Shown here in pieces: positions 8,879-17,766 of a stretch of DNA of 64,000 bases. Each line of letters opens with the position of its first letter. Position 1 is the first letter of the stretch. The position numbers and the translations under genes were made by a program. The stretch spans positions 372,001 through 436,000 of the forward strand of contig NZ_CP087879.1 in assembly GCF_021442325.1 (NCBI RefSeq). Reading direction: 5' to 3'. A model generated the notes under the pieces. That model did no database searches. It was given only the letters and a program-made list of their open reading frames with translations, and had not been told where the DNA came from. This stretch comes from Agromyces marinus. Lineage in GTDB: Bacteria; Actinomycetota; Actinomycetes; Actinomycetales; Microbacteriaceae.

Positions 8879-9892
8879 ATGGCCACACTGAGCGATGTCG
8901 CGGCCCGGGCGGGAGTCTCGATCTCGGCGGTCTCGCGTGTGCTGAGCGATGCGCCGAGCGCGCGAGTGAGCGCGGCCACGAGGCAGCGGATCCATGAATC
9001 CGCGCGAGAGCTCGGCTACCGGCCGAACTTCGCCGCGCGCGCATTGAAGTCGGCTCGGACCAATGTGATCGGCCTCGTCGTGCCCGATGTCACGAACGCG
9101 ATCTTCGCCGAGCTGATGCGCGGTGTCGAAGAGGCGGCGCTCGAACGGGGGAACATGGTCCTCATCGCGAGGACCGAGGGCATGCCCGACGGCGAGGAGA
9201 CCATCTCCCGGCTGATCGGAGAGGGTCGCGTCGACGGCGTGCTCCTGCAGGTCGGCGATGCGATGCGGGCGGAGGACCTTCGAGTCCTGCTCGAAGCGCC
9301 GCTGCCGCTGGTCTTCATCAACTCGGTCCATCCGGACCACGTCGGCTCGGTGACGCTCGAGGATGCCCGTGGCATCCGCATCGCGACGGAGCACCTCATC
9401 GAGCTCGGCCACCGCCGGATCGCGTTCGCGGGTGGGCTCCCGCGATCCGACTCGGGCCAGCGGCGCGAGGCCGGGTTCCGGGCGGCGATGACCGACCGCG
9501 GTATCGAGGTCGCCGAGGAGGTCGTCACGCGCCTCGGGTACGAGCCGAAGCAGGGCGGCGCGGCGATGGAGGTCCTGGCCCGACTCGACGATCCGCCGAC
9601 CGCGCTCGTGGTGGCGAATGTCAACGCGGCCCACGGCGCGCTGCTCGAGGCCCGGCGGCTCGGGCTCGGCGTGCCCCAGGACCTGTCGATCGTGGCGATG
9701 CACGACGCGTGGACGGCGGCCAACGCCTGGCCCCCGCTCACGACCGTCCGCATGCCCCTCGCGGAGCTCGGACGACGTGCCGTCGAGGACGTGCTGCGGC
9801 GGATCGAGACCGGCGAGCTCGAGGACCGCGTGGTGCGCGAGCCCGCGCCCGAACTCGTCGTGCGCGAGTCGACGGCGCCGCCTCGCCGATAG
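8879..9892 (+). CDS. LacI family transcriptional regulator of the catabolic locus
   Basis: The 337-residue product has an N-terminal HTH (LSDVAARAGVSISAVSRVL, residues 4-22), a hinge helix (FAARALKSARTNV) and a sensor domain (NVIGLVVPDVTNAIFAEL). It is the last gene of the caiB operon. The LacI-type palindrome CAAACGTTTG occurs at the promoter of its own operon (6055-6082) and at two further promoters in the locus (12242 and 14303-14344), so it is the obvious candidate to control all three. The inducer is unknown. No strong Shine-Dalgarno precedes it; translation may be coupled to the upstream gene four bases away. Confidence 0.93.
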   Translation: MATLSDVAARAGVSISAVSRVLSDAPSARVSAATRQRIHESARELGYRPNFAARALKSARTNVIGLVVPDVTNAIFAELMRGVEEAALERGNMVLIARTEGMPDGEETISRLIGEGRVDGVLLQVGDAMRAEDLRVLLEAPLPLVFINSVHPDHVGSVTLEDARGIRIATEHLIELGHRRIAFAGGLPRSDSGQRREAGFRAAMTDRGIEVAEEVVTRLGYEPKQGGAAMEVLARLDDPPTALVVANVNAAHGALLEARRLGLGVPQDLSIVAMHDAWTAANAWPPLTTVRMPLAELGRRAVEDVLRRIETGELEDRVVREPAPELVVRESTAPPRR

Positions 9893-9949
9893 AGCTGATC
9901 TATCCATGGCCTCGCGGCTATGGCGCCGTTGTGTGCGAGAAAAGTGTTC

Positions 9950-9968
9950 GGATTCATCCAATGAATCC
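9950..9968 (+). promoter_or_regulatory. inverted repeat, candidate GntR operator
   Basis: A perfect 8-bp inverted repeat, GGATTCAT-CCA-ATGAATCC, lies just upstream of TAGAGT (9971-9976, possible -10) and about 120 bp before the fuconate dehydratase gene. A diverged copy (14 of 19 positions identical) sits at 12217-12235 in front of the GntR gene. This fits autoregulation plus control of the dehydratase. The gap 9893-10088 holds no gene. Confidence 0.5.
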
Positions 9969-10088
9969 GCTAGAGTGAGTGTCCTGCGCGCCGTCGGCTG
10001 CGACCGGTCCCGCGCGACACCACACGTCCGTCCCGACCCGCGATGAAGCGCCCTCGCCGACGCCACCAGATCAAGGAAGTCCAACGAC

Positions 10089-11432
10089 ATGACCACCATC
10101 ACCGCCGTCACCGCGTACGACGTCCGGTTCCCGACCTCGCTGAGCATGGACGGGTCCGACGCGATGAACAAGGACGGCGACTACTCCGCCGCCTACGTGG
10201 TGATCCGGACCGACGACCCCGAGCTCAGCGGGTACGGGTTCACCTTCACGATCGGTCGCGGGAACGACCTGTGCGTCGAGGCCGCGCGTCAGCGCGGCCT
10301 CCCGCTCGTCGGCCGCTCCGTCGAGGACGCCGTCGCGGACCTCGGCGGTGTCTACCGCGAGCTGTCGTCCGATTCGCAGCTGCGCTGGCTGGGCCCGGAG
10401 AAGGGCGTCGTGCACCTCGCGATGGCCGCCGTCATGAACGCCATGTGGGATCTCGCGGCACGCGTCGCCAAGAAGCCGCTCTGGCGCCTGCTCTCCGAGA
10501 TGACGCCGGAGCAGCTCGTCGACGCCGCCGACCTCCGCTATCTCTCCGATGCGCTCACGCGCGACGAGGCGATCGCGATCCTCGCCGAGCAGGCGCCCAC
10601 CCGTGCGGCGCGCATCGCCGACCTCGAGGCGCGCGGCGGGTACCCCTGCTACACCACGAGTGCCGGCTGGCTCGGCTACTCCGACGAGAAGCTGCGTCGC
10701 CTGCTGCAGGAAGCGGTCGACGAGGGCTACCGCCACGTGAAGCTCAAGGTCGGTTCGGACGTCGAGGACGACATCCGTCGCCTGCGCATCGCCCGCGAGG
10801 TGATCGGGTGGGACGCGAACCTGATGATCGACGCGAACCAGGTCTGGGACGTGCCGGAGGCCATCGAGTGGGTCGGCCGCCTCGCGGAGTTCGAGCCGAT
10901 GTGGATCGAGGAGCCCACGAGCCCGGATGACGTGCTCGGCCATGCGGCGGTGCGGAAGGCGGTCGCGCCGATCGGCGTCGCCACCGGTGAGCACGGGATG
11001 AACCGCGTGCTCTTCAAGCAGATGTTCCAGGCGGGCGCGATCGACTACTGCCAGCTCGACTCGGCTCGGCTCGCGAGCATCAACGAGATCCTCGCGGTCT
11101 ACCTCATGGCGCAGAAGTTCGGTGTGCCCGTCTGCCCGCACGCCGGTGGCGTCGGGCTGTGCGAGCTCGTGCAGCACCTGTCGATCTTCGATTACGTCTG
11201 CGTCTCGGGCACGCTCGAGAACCGGGTCACCGAGTTCGTCGACCACCTGCACGAGCATTTCGTCGACCCGTGCATCGTCGAGCACGGTCACTACACGATG
11301 CCGTCGCAGCCGGGGTACAGCGCCGAGATGCGGGAGGCGTCCGTCGCGCGGTTCGCGTTCCCCGACGGCGAGTACTGGGCGGATGCCGCGGAGCGGGCCG
11401 TCGCCGGCCCGAGGGTGCTGACCGGGGCATAG
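10089..11432 (+). CDS. L-fuconate dehydratase (enolase superfamily)
   Basis: The 447-residue enolase-superfamily enzyme dehydrates L-fuconate to 2-keto-3-deoxy-L-fuconate in the cytosol. Catalytic and metal residues are visible: K218 and K220 (VKLKVG), D248 (MIDANQ), E274 (WIEEP), E301 (TGEH) and H351 (CPHAGG). To my recollection these positions match the characterised Xanthomonas enzyme. The downstream [15 protein letters not shown] and [10 protein letters not shown] blocks are also FucD-specific. ATG 10089 follows AAGGA at 10074-10078. It stands alone and is convergent with the GntR regulator 7 bp away. Fucose dehydrogenase, lactonase and a FucD-pathway aldolase are not adjacent under their usual forms. 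A related acid sugar with the same stereochemistry is a possible alternative substrate. Confidence 0.9.
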   Translation: MTTITAVTAYDVRFPTSLSMDGSDAMNKDGDYSAAYVVIRTDDPELSGYGFTFTIGRGNDLCVEAARQRGLPLVGRSVEDAVADLGGVYRELSSDSQLRWLGPEKGVVHLAMAAVMNAMWDLAARVAKKPLWRLLSEMTPEQLVDAADLRYLSDALTRDEAIAILAEQAPTRAARIADLEARGGYPCYTTSAGWLGYSDEKLRRLLQEAVDEGYRHVKLKVGSDVEDDIRRLRIAREVIGWDANLMIDANQVWDVPEAIEWVGRLAEFEPMWIEEPTSPDDVLGHAAVRKAVAPIGVATGEHGMNRVLFKQMFQAGAIDYCQLDSARLASINEILAVYLMAQKFGVPVCPHAGGVGLCELVQHLSIFDYVCVSGTLENRVTEFVDHLHEHFVDPCIVEHGHYTMPSQPGYSAEMREASVARFAFPDGEYWADAAERAVAGPRVLTGA

Positions 11433-11439
11433 CCGGCGG

Positions 11440-12180
11440 TCAGGTCGCTTCCGGATCCTCGTCGGCGTGCTCGGCGCTGAACTGCTCGACCCCGAGCAGG
11501 TGCGTCGACATGCGGATGCTCGCGCGACCGGGGTCGCGGCGTGCCAGTTCGTCGAGGATGGCCCGGTGCTCGCGCTGCGCCTCGCGCACGGAGCCGCGGT
11601 TGCTGATCGCGCGCCAGAGGCGGGCGCGGAAGGTGCGCCCGACGAGGGCGTCGACGAGCGCAGCGAGCGGCGGGTTTCCGCTCGCTGCGGCGATCGCGCG
11701 ATGGAACTCGGTGTCGGCGTTGATGAACTCCTCGAGGTCCAGCGCGTCCTCGTCCTCGTCCTCGAGCGTGCGGTCGACGCGCGCGAGGATGGCCTCGAGG
11801 CCGGTGAGCTGTTCGTCGGTGATGCGCGTCGCGGCGAGCGACACGCTCTCGGCCTCGAGCACCCGCCGCACGGCGAGCAGGTCGGCCGCGTGGGCGGGTT
11901 GCTGCAGGTCGGCGAGGAAGCCCAGCGGGCTCAGGAGCGCCGCCGGGTCGAGCGCGGTGACGTAGGTGCCGTCGCCCTGGCGGGTCTCGAGCACGCCGAG
12001 GGTCGCGAGCGCGCGGACGCCCTCGCGGAGCGAGCCGCGGGAGACCCCGAGCAGGGCGGCGAGTTCCTTCTCGATGGGCAGTCGCGAGCCGGGCTGCAGC
12101 TCGCCGCGCGTGAGCATGTCCTTGATGCCCTGGATGACGACGTCGGTCTGGGAGCGGGCGGACCCGGGAGCTTCGGACAT
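11440..12180 (-). CDS. GntR family regulator, FadR/FCD subfamily
   Basis: The 246-residue product has an N-terminal winged HTH (LPIEKELAALLGVSRGSLREGVRAL, with ETRQGDGTYV forming the wing) and a C-terminal all-helical FCD ligand domain starting near residue 97 (DLLAVRRVLEAESVSLAA). The FCD metal-site pattern appears as DTEFHRAI and REHRAIL. Such proteins commonly respond to sugar acids or other carboxylates. It is divergent from the second enolase-superfamily gene and convergent with fuconate dehydratase. Candidate operators are at 9950-9968 and 12217-12235. Confidence 0.92.
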   Translation of the reverse strand: MSEAPGSARSQTDVVIQGIKDMLTRGELQPGSRLPIEKELAALLGVSRGSLREGVRALATLGVLETRQGDGTYVTALDPAALLSPLGFLADLQQPAHAADLLAVRRVLEAESVSLAATRITDEQLTGLEAILARVDRTLEDEDEDALDLEEFINADTEFHRAIAAASGNPPLAALVDALVGRTFRARLWRAISNRGSVREAQREHRAILDELARRDPGRASIRMSTHLLGVEQFSAEHADEDPEAT

Positions 12181-12216
12181 GGCGCAATCCTAGGCCGGGA
12201 GGTCAGGCTACAGAGC

Positions 12217-12235
12217 GGTTTCATCTGATCAATTC
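12217..12235. promoter_or_regulatory. candidate GntR operator in divergent promoter
   Basis: GGTTTCATCTGATCAATTC shares 14 of 19 positions with the perfect palindrome at 9950-9968. It lies 37 bp upstream of the GntR start codon and immediately upstream of the -35 element of the opposite gene. It could therefore serve both autoregulation and control of the 12309 operon. Confidence 0.4.
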
Positions 12236-12264
12236 TTGCGATCAAACGTTTGAGCGACTAGGTT
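12236..12264 (+). promoter_or_regulatory. promoter with LacI-type operator in the spacer
   Basis: TTGCGA (12236-12241), a 17-bp spacer and TAGGTT (12259-12264) form a plausible sigma-70 promoter. The spacer begins with a perfect 12-bp palindrome, TCAAACGTTTGA (12242-12253), identical in core to the sites at 6071 and 14303. A repressor bound here would block RNA polymerase. Confidence 0.7.
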
Positions 12265-12308
12265 CTCACCCAAACATCCGATTTCGAACGACGAGGAGCG
12301 CTTCGACG

Positions 12309-13472
12309 ATGAGCGACCTGTCCGCAACCGTCCGTCACGTGAGAGCGGTGCTGCTGTCGCACCGATACGACCCCGGAGACGAACTCGTCTGGGTGGGCGG
12401 CACGATCCGTTCCTGGGACGCCGCGCTCGTCGAGGTCGAGCTCGCCGACGGCACGCTCGGCATCGGCGAGGCCGGCGCCGGCATCATGGCCGCCACGGCG
12501 GTCCCGGGCGCGGTCGAGGCGTTCCGCCCGTACCTCGTCGACGTTCCCTTCGCGTCGCCGCTCGAGGTCGGCGACCACCTCCGCGCCTACACCGCGTTCT
12601 GGTCGCGCGGCGGCATCCTGAGCGGCGTCGCGGGGGCCATCGAGACGGCCGTGCTCGACGCCGTCGCGAAGCGCGAGGGCGTTCCGGCGCACGAGATCCT
12701 CGGCGGCGCGAAGCGCCCCCGCATCGAGGCGTACGCCAGCGGTGGACTCGGGACGACGTTCGACGAGGTGGCGGACTGGGCCGCCGGCCAGTTCGCCGCC
12801 GGCTTCGAGACCGTGAAGTTCCGGGCGATGAGCGATCCGGACACCACGGTCGACCTGCTCGATCACGTCGTCGGCCGGCTCCCGGCCGGTGGTCGCTTCA
12901 TCATCGACGCCGTACAGGCCTGCGCCTCGTCGCCGTGGCCCGTCGAGGCGGCCGTTCGCGTCGGGCGGCACGCCGCCGCCCTGGGCGCGCGGTGGTACGA
13001 GGAGCCGTGCCAGGCGGACGACGTCGCCGGGTTCGCGCGAGTGCGCGCCGCGGTGGACGTTCCGATCTCGGGCGTGGAGTCCAACGGCACCGTGCGCGAG
13101 TTCGCCGAGCTCATCGCCGCCGGCGGCGTCGACATCGTTCAGCCGGATGTCACGTTCGTCGGCGGGCCGCGCGCCTTCTCGCGCGTCGCGGAACTCGCGC
13201 GCGAGGCCTCGATCGACTGCGTGCCGCACGTGTGGGGCAGTGCCGTGACCTTCGCCGCCAACCTCCACACCGTCTTCGCAGAGCCGTCGGTCGAGCTCTT
13301 CGAGTTCTGCACCCTTCCCAACCCGCTCCGAGACGCCCTCAGGGTCGAGCCGGTGGACTTCGCCGACGGGACCATCGGCGCGCCGACCGCGCCCGGGCTC
13401 GGCGTGCAGCTCACGGAGGAGATCGAACGACGCTTCGCGTTCCGGCCCGGAGGTGGTCATGTCATCCGCTGA
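12309..13472 (+). CDS. enolase superfamily enzyme, mandelate racemase-like
   Basis: The 387-residue product has the MR/MLE barrel. Candidate catalytic residues are K170 and R172 (VKFRAM), metal ligands D200 (IIDAVQA), E231 or E232 (RWYEEP) and E257 (SGVES), and a D280/H307 dyad (VQPDVTF, PHVWGSA) as in the mandelate racemase subgroup. The KxR motif and the IIDAVQA ligand loop in place of DxN suggest a less usual substrate; probable reactions are dehydration or epimerisation of a sugar acid. GAGGAG at 12293-12298 supports the ATG. It overlaps the RraA-like gene by 14 bases, so the two act together: dehydration to a 2-keto-3-deoxy acid, then aldol cleavage. Confidence 0.88.
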   Translation: MSDLSATVRHVRAVLLSHRYDPGDELVWVGGTIRSWDAALVEVELADGTLGIGEAGAGIMAATAVPGAVEAFRPYLVDVPFASPLEVGDHLRAYTAFWSRGGILSGVAGAIETAVLDAVAKREGVPAHEILGGAKRPRIEAYASGGLGTTFDEVADWAAGQFAAGFETVKFRAMSDPDTTVDLLDHVVGRLPAGGRFIIDAVQACASSPWPVEAAVRVGRHAAALGARWYEEPCQADDVAGFARVRAAVDVPISGVESNGTVREFAELIAAGGVDIVQPDVTFVGGPRAFSRVAELAREASIDCVPHVWGSAVTFAANLHTVFAEPSVELFEFCTLPNPLRDALRVEPVDFADGTIGAPTAPGLGVQLTEEIERRFAFRPGGGHVIR

Positions 13473-14127
13473 CCTCGGCTTCACCCCCATCGCCGGCGAC
13501 GAGCGCCTGTCGACGGCGATCCTCAGCGATTCCTGCGATGCCGTCGGCCTGCGGCACCAGGTGCTCGAGCAGCGGCTCGCCCCGCTCGTGCCAGGTGCCC
13601 GCGCGTTCGGGCGTGCCCGGACGGTGCGGTTCGCGCCCGCGCTCGAGGACGACCCGGACGACCCGTACCGCGACGCGATCGACTTCATCGACGGAATCGG
13701 CCGGGGCCAGGTCGTGGTCGTCGCGACCGACCGCAGCAACGACTCCGCCTTCTGGGGCGAGTTGTTCAGCGCCGCGGCACTCGGGTCGGGGGCATCGGGC
13801 GTCGTCACGGACGGCAACCTGCGCGACACCGACCGGATCGCCGCGCTCGGGTTCCCCGCGTTCTCGGCCTCGCGACGGCCGATCGACTACCGGGCGCGCA
13901 TGCGGGTCATCGCCCATGACGTCGCCGTCGTCCTCGGCGGCGTGCGGATCGGTCCCGGCGACCTGCTCATGGCCGACGACGACGGCGTGGTCGTCGTGCC
14001 TCGCGAGCACGAGGCATCCGTTCTCGCCCTCGCCCGGGAGCGTGCCGCGCGCGAGTCGACCGTCCTCGCGGAGCTGCTCGCGGGCGAGTCCCTCAGGGCG
14101 GTGTGGGAGCGCCACCGCGTGCTCTGA
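13459..14127 (+). CDS. RraA-like aldolase/decarboxylase family protein
   Basis: The 222-residue product starts at ATG 13459, with GGAGG just upstream inside the previous gene; GTG 13453 is a weaker alternative. The RraA/HMG-aldolase active-site loop is present as GVVTDGNLRD (D118, R122, D123), together with GDLLMADDDGVVVVP, which is typical of the family. Members of this family with these residues are class II (metal-dependent) pyruvate aldolases or oxaloacetate decarboxylases; others bind RNase E. The catabolic operon favours the aldolase role, releasing pyruvate or a related oxoacid from the product of the adjacent enolase-superfamily enzyme. Confidence 0.87.
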   Translation: MSSADLGFTPIAGDERLSTAILSDSCDAVGLRHQVLEQRLAPLVPGARAFGRARTVRFAPALEDDPDDPYRDAIDFIDGIGRGQVVVVATDRSNDSAFWGELFSAAALGSGASGVVTDGNLRDTDRIAALGFPAFSASRRPIDYRARMRVIAHDVAVVLGGVRIGPGDLLMADDDGVVVVPREHEASVLALARERAARESTVLAELLAGESLRAVWERHRVL

Positions 14128-14129
14128 TT

Positions 14130-14182
14130 CCTGCTGTGCGGGCCCGGGTGCGCGACGGTGCGCCCGGGCCCGTCGTGCAGGA
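14130..14182 (+). terminator. hairpin terminator after the RraA-like gene
   Basis: A long interrupted stem pairs CCTGC with GCAGG and CGGGCCCGGG with CCCGGGCCCG around a short GC loop, followed by ATTTGTCCT. It begins just after the stop at 14127 and separates this transcript from the importer operon. The rest of the 14128-14431 gap holds the next promoter and no gene. Confidence 0.7.
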
Positions 14183-14302
14183 TTTGTCCTATCTCTCGAC
14201 CATTTTCCGGGCCTCGAACGGGCTTCCATAGATCGATGTTCAATATTCATCAGATCTCCGGTACCATCGACCGCGCTGGGTTCACCTCGCACCAGAGTTT
14301 GC

Positions 14303-14344
14303 TCAAACGTTTGCATCGAGGCATTGTGTTGGTATAACGTTTGA
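14303..14344 (+). promoter_or_regulatory. promoter of importer operon with two LacI-type operators
   Basis: TTGCAT (14311-14316), a 16-bp spacer and TATAAC (14333-14338) make a plausible promoter. Operator TCAAACGTTTGC (14303-14314) overlaps the -35 and TATAACGTTTGA (14333-14344) overlaps the -10. The two centres are 30 bp apart, about three helical turns, so a dimer of dimers could bind both. A weaker ATTCATC half-site of the GntR motif lies at 14245-14251. Confidence 0.65.
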
Positions 14345-14431
14345 GCACTCACGGCCGGGCCCAGCAGACACCGACCGACCACGACAACCACGACGGCGTG
14401 ATGTCAGCGCCACCTCTCCCAAGGAGTGTCA

Positions 14432-15748
14432 ATGAAGACCAAGAGGTTCCTCCCGGCGAGCGCAGGGATCGCGGCGATCGCCGCGGCCGCGCTCGTCCTG
14501 TCCGGGTGCGCCGCAGGCGGCACCGAGGCTACCGCCCAGACCGACTCGGGCGGCAAGATCACCGTCTGGGTCGACCCGCCCCGCGTCCCCGCGGCGGAGG
14601 CCTTCCAGGAGGCGTACCCCGACATCGAGATCGACGTCGTCCAGATCGACGGCACGGTCGGCGGCAAGACGGTCAAGCAGTCCTTCGCCAACTTCGATTC
14701 GGCCGGTTCGGGCTGGCCCGACGCGATCTTCTTCCCGTCGAACGACGACATCGCCTGGGCCACCAGCTCGTCGAGCAACTACGCCGCAGACCTCACCGAC
14801 CTCCTGCCCGAGGTCATCGAAGGCTACGACCCCGCGGTGCTCTCGTTCTGCGAGATCGACGGCCAGATCCGGTGCCTGCGCAACGACGCCGCGCCCGACG
14901 TCTTCTGGTACAACAAGAAGTTCTTCGACGACAACGGCTACACGCTGCCCACCACGTGGGAGGAGTACGCCGACCTCGCCGTGACCATCGCAGCGGAGCA
15001 CCCGGGCAAGATCAGCGGCTTCCTCGGCGACGCCTACGCGATCAACCGCTACCTGCAGGGCGCGAACTGCCCGACCAACGACCGCGTGTCCGAGACCGAG
15101 GCGCACATCGACCTCTCCGACCCCAACTGCGAGCGCGCCACCGAGCTGCTCGCGAAGATGTACGACGGCGGGGCGCTCTCGACGCAGGGCATCTTCGACG
15201 GCGACGCGGCCGAGGCCGGCGTCAACCTGGTCATGAGCCCGGGAGCCGTGTGGTGGGGCAACTACCTCTTCCGCGACACCTGGAAGATCCCGGCCGGCGA
15301 GATGAGCGCCGTCGCGCCGCTCGCGTGGGACGGCGAGTCGTCGCCGTCGACCGGCAACGAGGGCGGCGGCCTCTGGGGCGTCTCGTCGCACATCACGGGC
15401 AAGCAGCTCGAGAACACGCTGACGTTCGCGACCTTCGTGGCCACCGACCCGCGCTGGCAGGTCGACCTCTCGACCGGCCTGCCCGGCTACGGCCCGGTCC
15501 AGGACGCGTGGCTGGCCAAGATCGAGGCCGACGCCTACTTCGCCGACATCCCCACCGTGCAGCAGGCCTTCAAGGATGCCGCGGGCGCCGTGCAGCCGTA
15601 CGCGTACATGCTGTACGACACGGGTTCGGTCTGGACAGAGAAGGTGAGCCCCACGCTCATCTCCGGCGGCACCATGCCCGACGCGATCGACGCGTTCGGC
15701 GAGGAGCTCGTCAACCAGGCCGAGTCGGTCGGCTACACCGTCCAGTGA
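14432..15748 (+). CDS. ABC importer solute-binding lipoprotein (family 1)
   Basis: The 438-residue product starts at ATG 14432, preceded by AAGGAG at 14421-14426; the upstream GTG at 14426 lies inside that site. The signal peptide ends in a lipobox (VLSGC), so the mature protein is a membrane-anchored lipoprotein. ITVWVDPPRVPAAEAFQEAYP is the usual start of family-1 sugar-binding proteins, followed by the hinge-type DVFWYNKKFFDDNGY and PTTWEEYADLA. It delivers a sugar or sugar acid to the two permeases encoded next. A perfect hairpin follows the stop. Promoter sites tie it to the LacI regulon of this locus. Confidence 0.93.
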   Translation: MKTKRFLPASAGIAAIAAAALVLSGCAAGGTEATAQTDSGGKITVWVDPPRVPAAEAFQEAYPDIEIDVVQIDGTVGGKTVKQSFANFDSAGSGWPDAIFFPSNDDIAWATSSSSNYAADLTDLLPEVIEGYDPAVLSFCEIDGQIRCLRNDAAPDVFWYNKKFFDDNGYTLPTTWEEYADLAVTIAAEHPGKISGFLGDAYAINRYLQGANCPTNDRVSETEAHIDLSDPNCERATELLAKMYDGGALSTQGIFDGDAAEAGVNLVMSPGAVWWGNYLFRDTWKIPAGEMSAVAPLAWDGESSPSTGNEGGGLWGVSSHITGKQLENTLTFATFVATDPRWQVDLSTGLPGYGPVQDAWLAKIEADAYFADIPTVQQAFKDAAGAVQPYAYMLYDTGSVWTEKVSPTLISGGTMPDAIDAFGEELVNQAESVGYTVQ

Positions 15749-15753
15749 CGCCC

Positions 15754-15785
15754 CGCCGCGGGGAGCCGGCAGGCTCCCCGCGGCG
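15754..15785 (+). other. perfect hairpin between binding-protein and permease genes
   Basis: A 14-bp perfect stem (CGCCGCGGGGAGCC and its complement) with a GGCA loop starts six bases after the stop at 15748. There is no T-run, so it is more likely an mRNA-stabilising or attenuating structure that lets the binding protein be made in excess. Equivalent structures occur at 26661-26700 and 32978-33009. Confidence 0.75.
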
Positions 15786-15820
15786 CACCCTGCCATTCCC
15801 GCATCGAAGAGGATGACGAC

Positions 15821-16831
15821 ATGACGACAGCGACCACTCGGGCCGAGAGGTCGAAGACGGCCGACCGGACGAGCGCCGCCCGCAGGCGTGACGCCGACGC
15901 GGGAACGGGACGCAGGCCGGCCAAGCGCAGGGCCCCGCATCGGGTCGAGCGACGCGGCGCGTTCATCCTCATGACGCCCTACCTGCTGCTGTTCACCGTC
16001 GCGGCCGCCATCCCGATCGGCTACGCGTTCTGGATCAGCCTCCAGAAGGCGCCGACGCTCGTGAACCCGCAGACGGGGTTCGGCGGCCTCGAGTCGTTCG
16101 TCACGGTGGTCACCGACTACCGCTTCTTCGGCACGTTCGTGAACATCTTCACGGTCATGATCATCTGGCTGCCGGTCATGATCCTCGGCATCGTCGCCAT
16201 GGCGCTGCTCATCCACGCGAGCCCCGGCCGCTTCGGCGGCGCGATGCGCTTCGTCTACTACATCCCCGGCGCACTCGCCGGCATCGCGAACTTCGTGCTG
16301 TGGGTGTACCTGCTGAACCCCTCGCAGTCGCCCATCGCCTTCCTCTGGCAGGACCTCGGCATGACGACCCTCAAGGAGGTCGTCACCACCGAGAACCTGC
16401 CGCTCATCCTCACGGCCATGCTCTTCTTCCAGGGGCTCGGAACCTGGATCGTGATCGTGAACGGCGGCCTCAACGGCATCCCGGACGAGATCTTCGAGGC
16501 CGCAGCACTCGACGGCGCCAACGCCTGGCAGCTCGCCTGGCGCATCAAGCTGCCGCTGATCCGGCCGTGGATCGGATACGCCGCTCTCATGAACCTCGCC
16601 TACGGCTTCCAGCTCTTCCTCGAGCCGTACCTCATGCGCCAGATCAGTTCGGGGTCGATCGACGGCGAATGGGCGCCCACGCAGCTCGGATACGCGTTCG
16701 CATTCACCAACCGAAACTTCCCGGCCGCCGCGGCGATGTCGATCATCCTCCTGATCATCACCCTCGCCATCGGCATCGTGATCGTCTTCCGAAGCGGGCT
16801 CTTCGGCGAGAATGAGGAGAAGGCCCGATGA
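15821..16831 (+). CDS. ABC sugar importer permease (MalF-like)
   Basis: The 336-residue product has a basic N-terminal tail of about 45 residues and six membrane segments starting at FILMTPYLLLFTVAAAIP. The EAA loop, EIFEAAALDGANAWQLAW, is the contact site for the ATPase subunit. The stop overlaps the next permease start (ATGA). It pairs with the 16828 product to form the channel. No ATPase gene is present in the operon, so it presumably uses a shared MsiK-type ATPase encoded elsewhere. Confidence 0.93.
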   Translation: MTTATTRAERSKTADRTSAARRRDADAGTGRRPAKRRAPHRVERRGAFILMTPYLLLFTVAAAIPIGYAFWISLQKAPTLVNPQTGFGGLESFVTVVTDYRFFGTFVNIFTVMIIWLPVMILGIVAMALLIHASPGRFGGAMRFVYYIPGALAGIANFVLWVYLLNPSQSPIAFLWQDLGMTTLKEVVTTENLPLILTAMLFFQGLGTWIVIVNGGLNGIPDEIFEAAALDGANAWQLAWRIKLPLIRPWIGYAALMNLAYGFQLFLEPYLMRQISSGSIDGEWAPTQLGYAFAFTNRNFPAAAAMSIILLIITLAIGIVIVFRSGLFGENEEKAR

Positions 16832-17766
16832 CCACCACCTCGAACGAGACCCACCAGGTCGTCGGGTCGCGCAGCTGGAACGTCGGGCGCATCTCGCGCA
16901 TCACCGTGATGCTCGTGTTCGCCGCTCTCTTCGTCCTGCCCATCGTCGGGTTCGTCGCCATGGCGTTCCGCAGCCAGGAGGGCATCGAGGCCGGCGGCGA
17001 CGGTTTCCTCGGCCTCGGCGGCATGTCGTGGGAGAACGTCGTCTACAGCTGGGGCCAGCTCATGGGCTTCGGGCCGGGCAGCGGCGGCGTCTTCCTGCGC
17101 TGGATCGGGAACTCGCTGATCATCGCCGTGGTCGGCGGGGTGCTCGCGCTCGTCGCAGCACTGCCCGCGGGGTACGCGCTCGCGCGGCTGCGCTTCGGAT
17201 CGCGTCGGTTCTGGCTCTTCGCCACGCTGCTCGCGATGGTCATGCCCAACACGGTGCTCGTCATCCCGCTCTTCCTCGAGGTCAACGCCATCGGGGCCGT
17301 CGGCCAGCTCTGGCCCGTCGCCGTCATCATGGGGTTCTTCCCGTTCGGCACCTACCTCAGCTACATCCACTTCATGACGACCATGCCGCCCGAACTCGTC
17401 GAGGCTGCGCGCATCGACGGGCTCGGCGAGGTCGCGATCTTCTTCCAGGTCGCGCTTCCCATCGCGAAGCAGGTCGTCGCACTGATCGCGTTCTTCTCCT
17501 TCGTCGCGAACTGGACGAACTTCTTCCTGCCCCTCGCCCTGCTCACCTCGAACCAGGACAACAAGACGATCTCGATCGGCATCCAGGAACTCATCGGTGC
17601 CAGCCCGCTCTTCAACGCGACGGTGGCCGCCGGCCTCGACGTGAAGCTCTACATGCCGCAACTGGCGCTCGCGACGGTCATCTCGATGATCCCGCTCCTC
17701 GTGGTGTTCCTCGGCGCACAGCGCTTCCTGATCCGCGGGCAGACCGTGGGCGCGGTGAAGGGATGA
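16828..17766 (+). CDS. ABC sugar importer permease (MalG-like)
   Basis: The 312-residue product has six membrane helices and an EAA loop near residue 191 (PPELVEAARIDGLGEVAIFFQVALP). It is of the MalG/binding-protein-dependent inner-membrane type. The start overlaps the preceding permease stop, and its own stop overlaps the oxidoreductase start, showing tight translational coupling. The second half of the channel for the family-1 binding protein at 14432. Confidence 0.93.
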   Translation: MTTTSNETHQVVGSRSWNVGRISRITVMLVFAALFVLPIVGFVAMAFRSQEGIEAGGDGFLGLGGMSWENVVYSWGQLMGFGPGSGGVFLRWIGNSLIIAVVGGVLALVAALPAGYALARLRFGSRRFWLFATLLAMVMPNTVLVIPLFLEVNAIGAVGQLWPVAVIMGFFPFGTYLSYIHFMTTMPPELVEAARIDGLGEVAIFFQVALPIAKQVVALIAFFSFVANWTNFFLPLALLTSNQDNKTISIGIQELIGASPLFNATVAAGLDVKLYMPQLALATVISMIPLLVVFLGAQRFLIRGQTVGAVKG

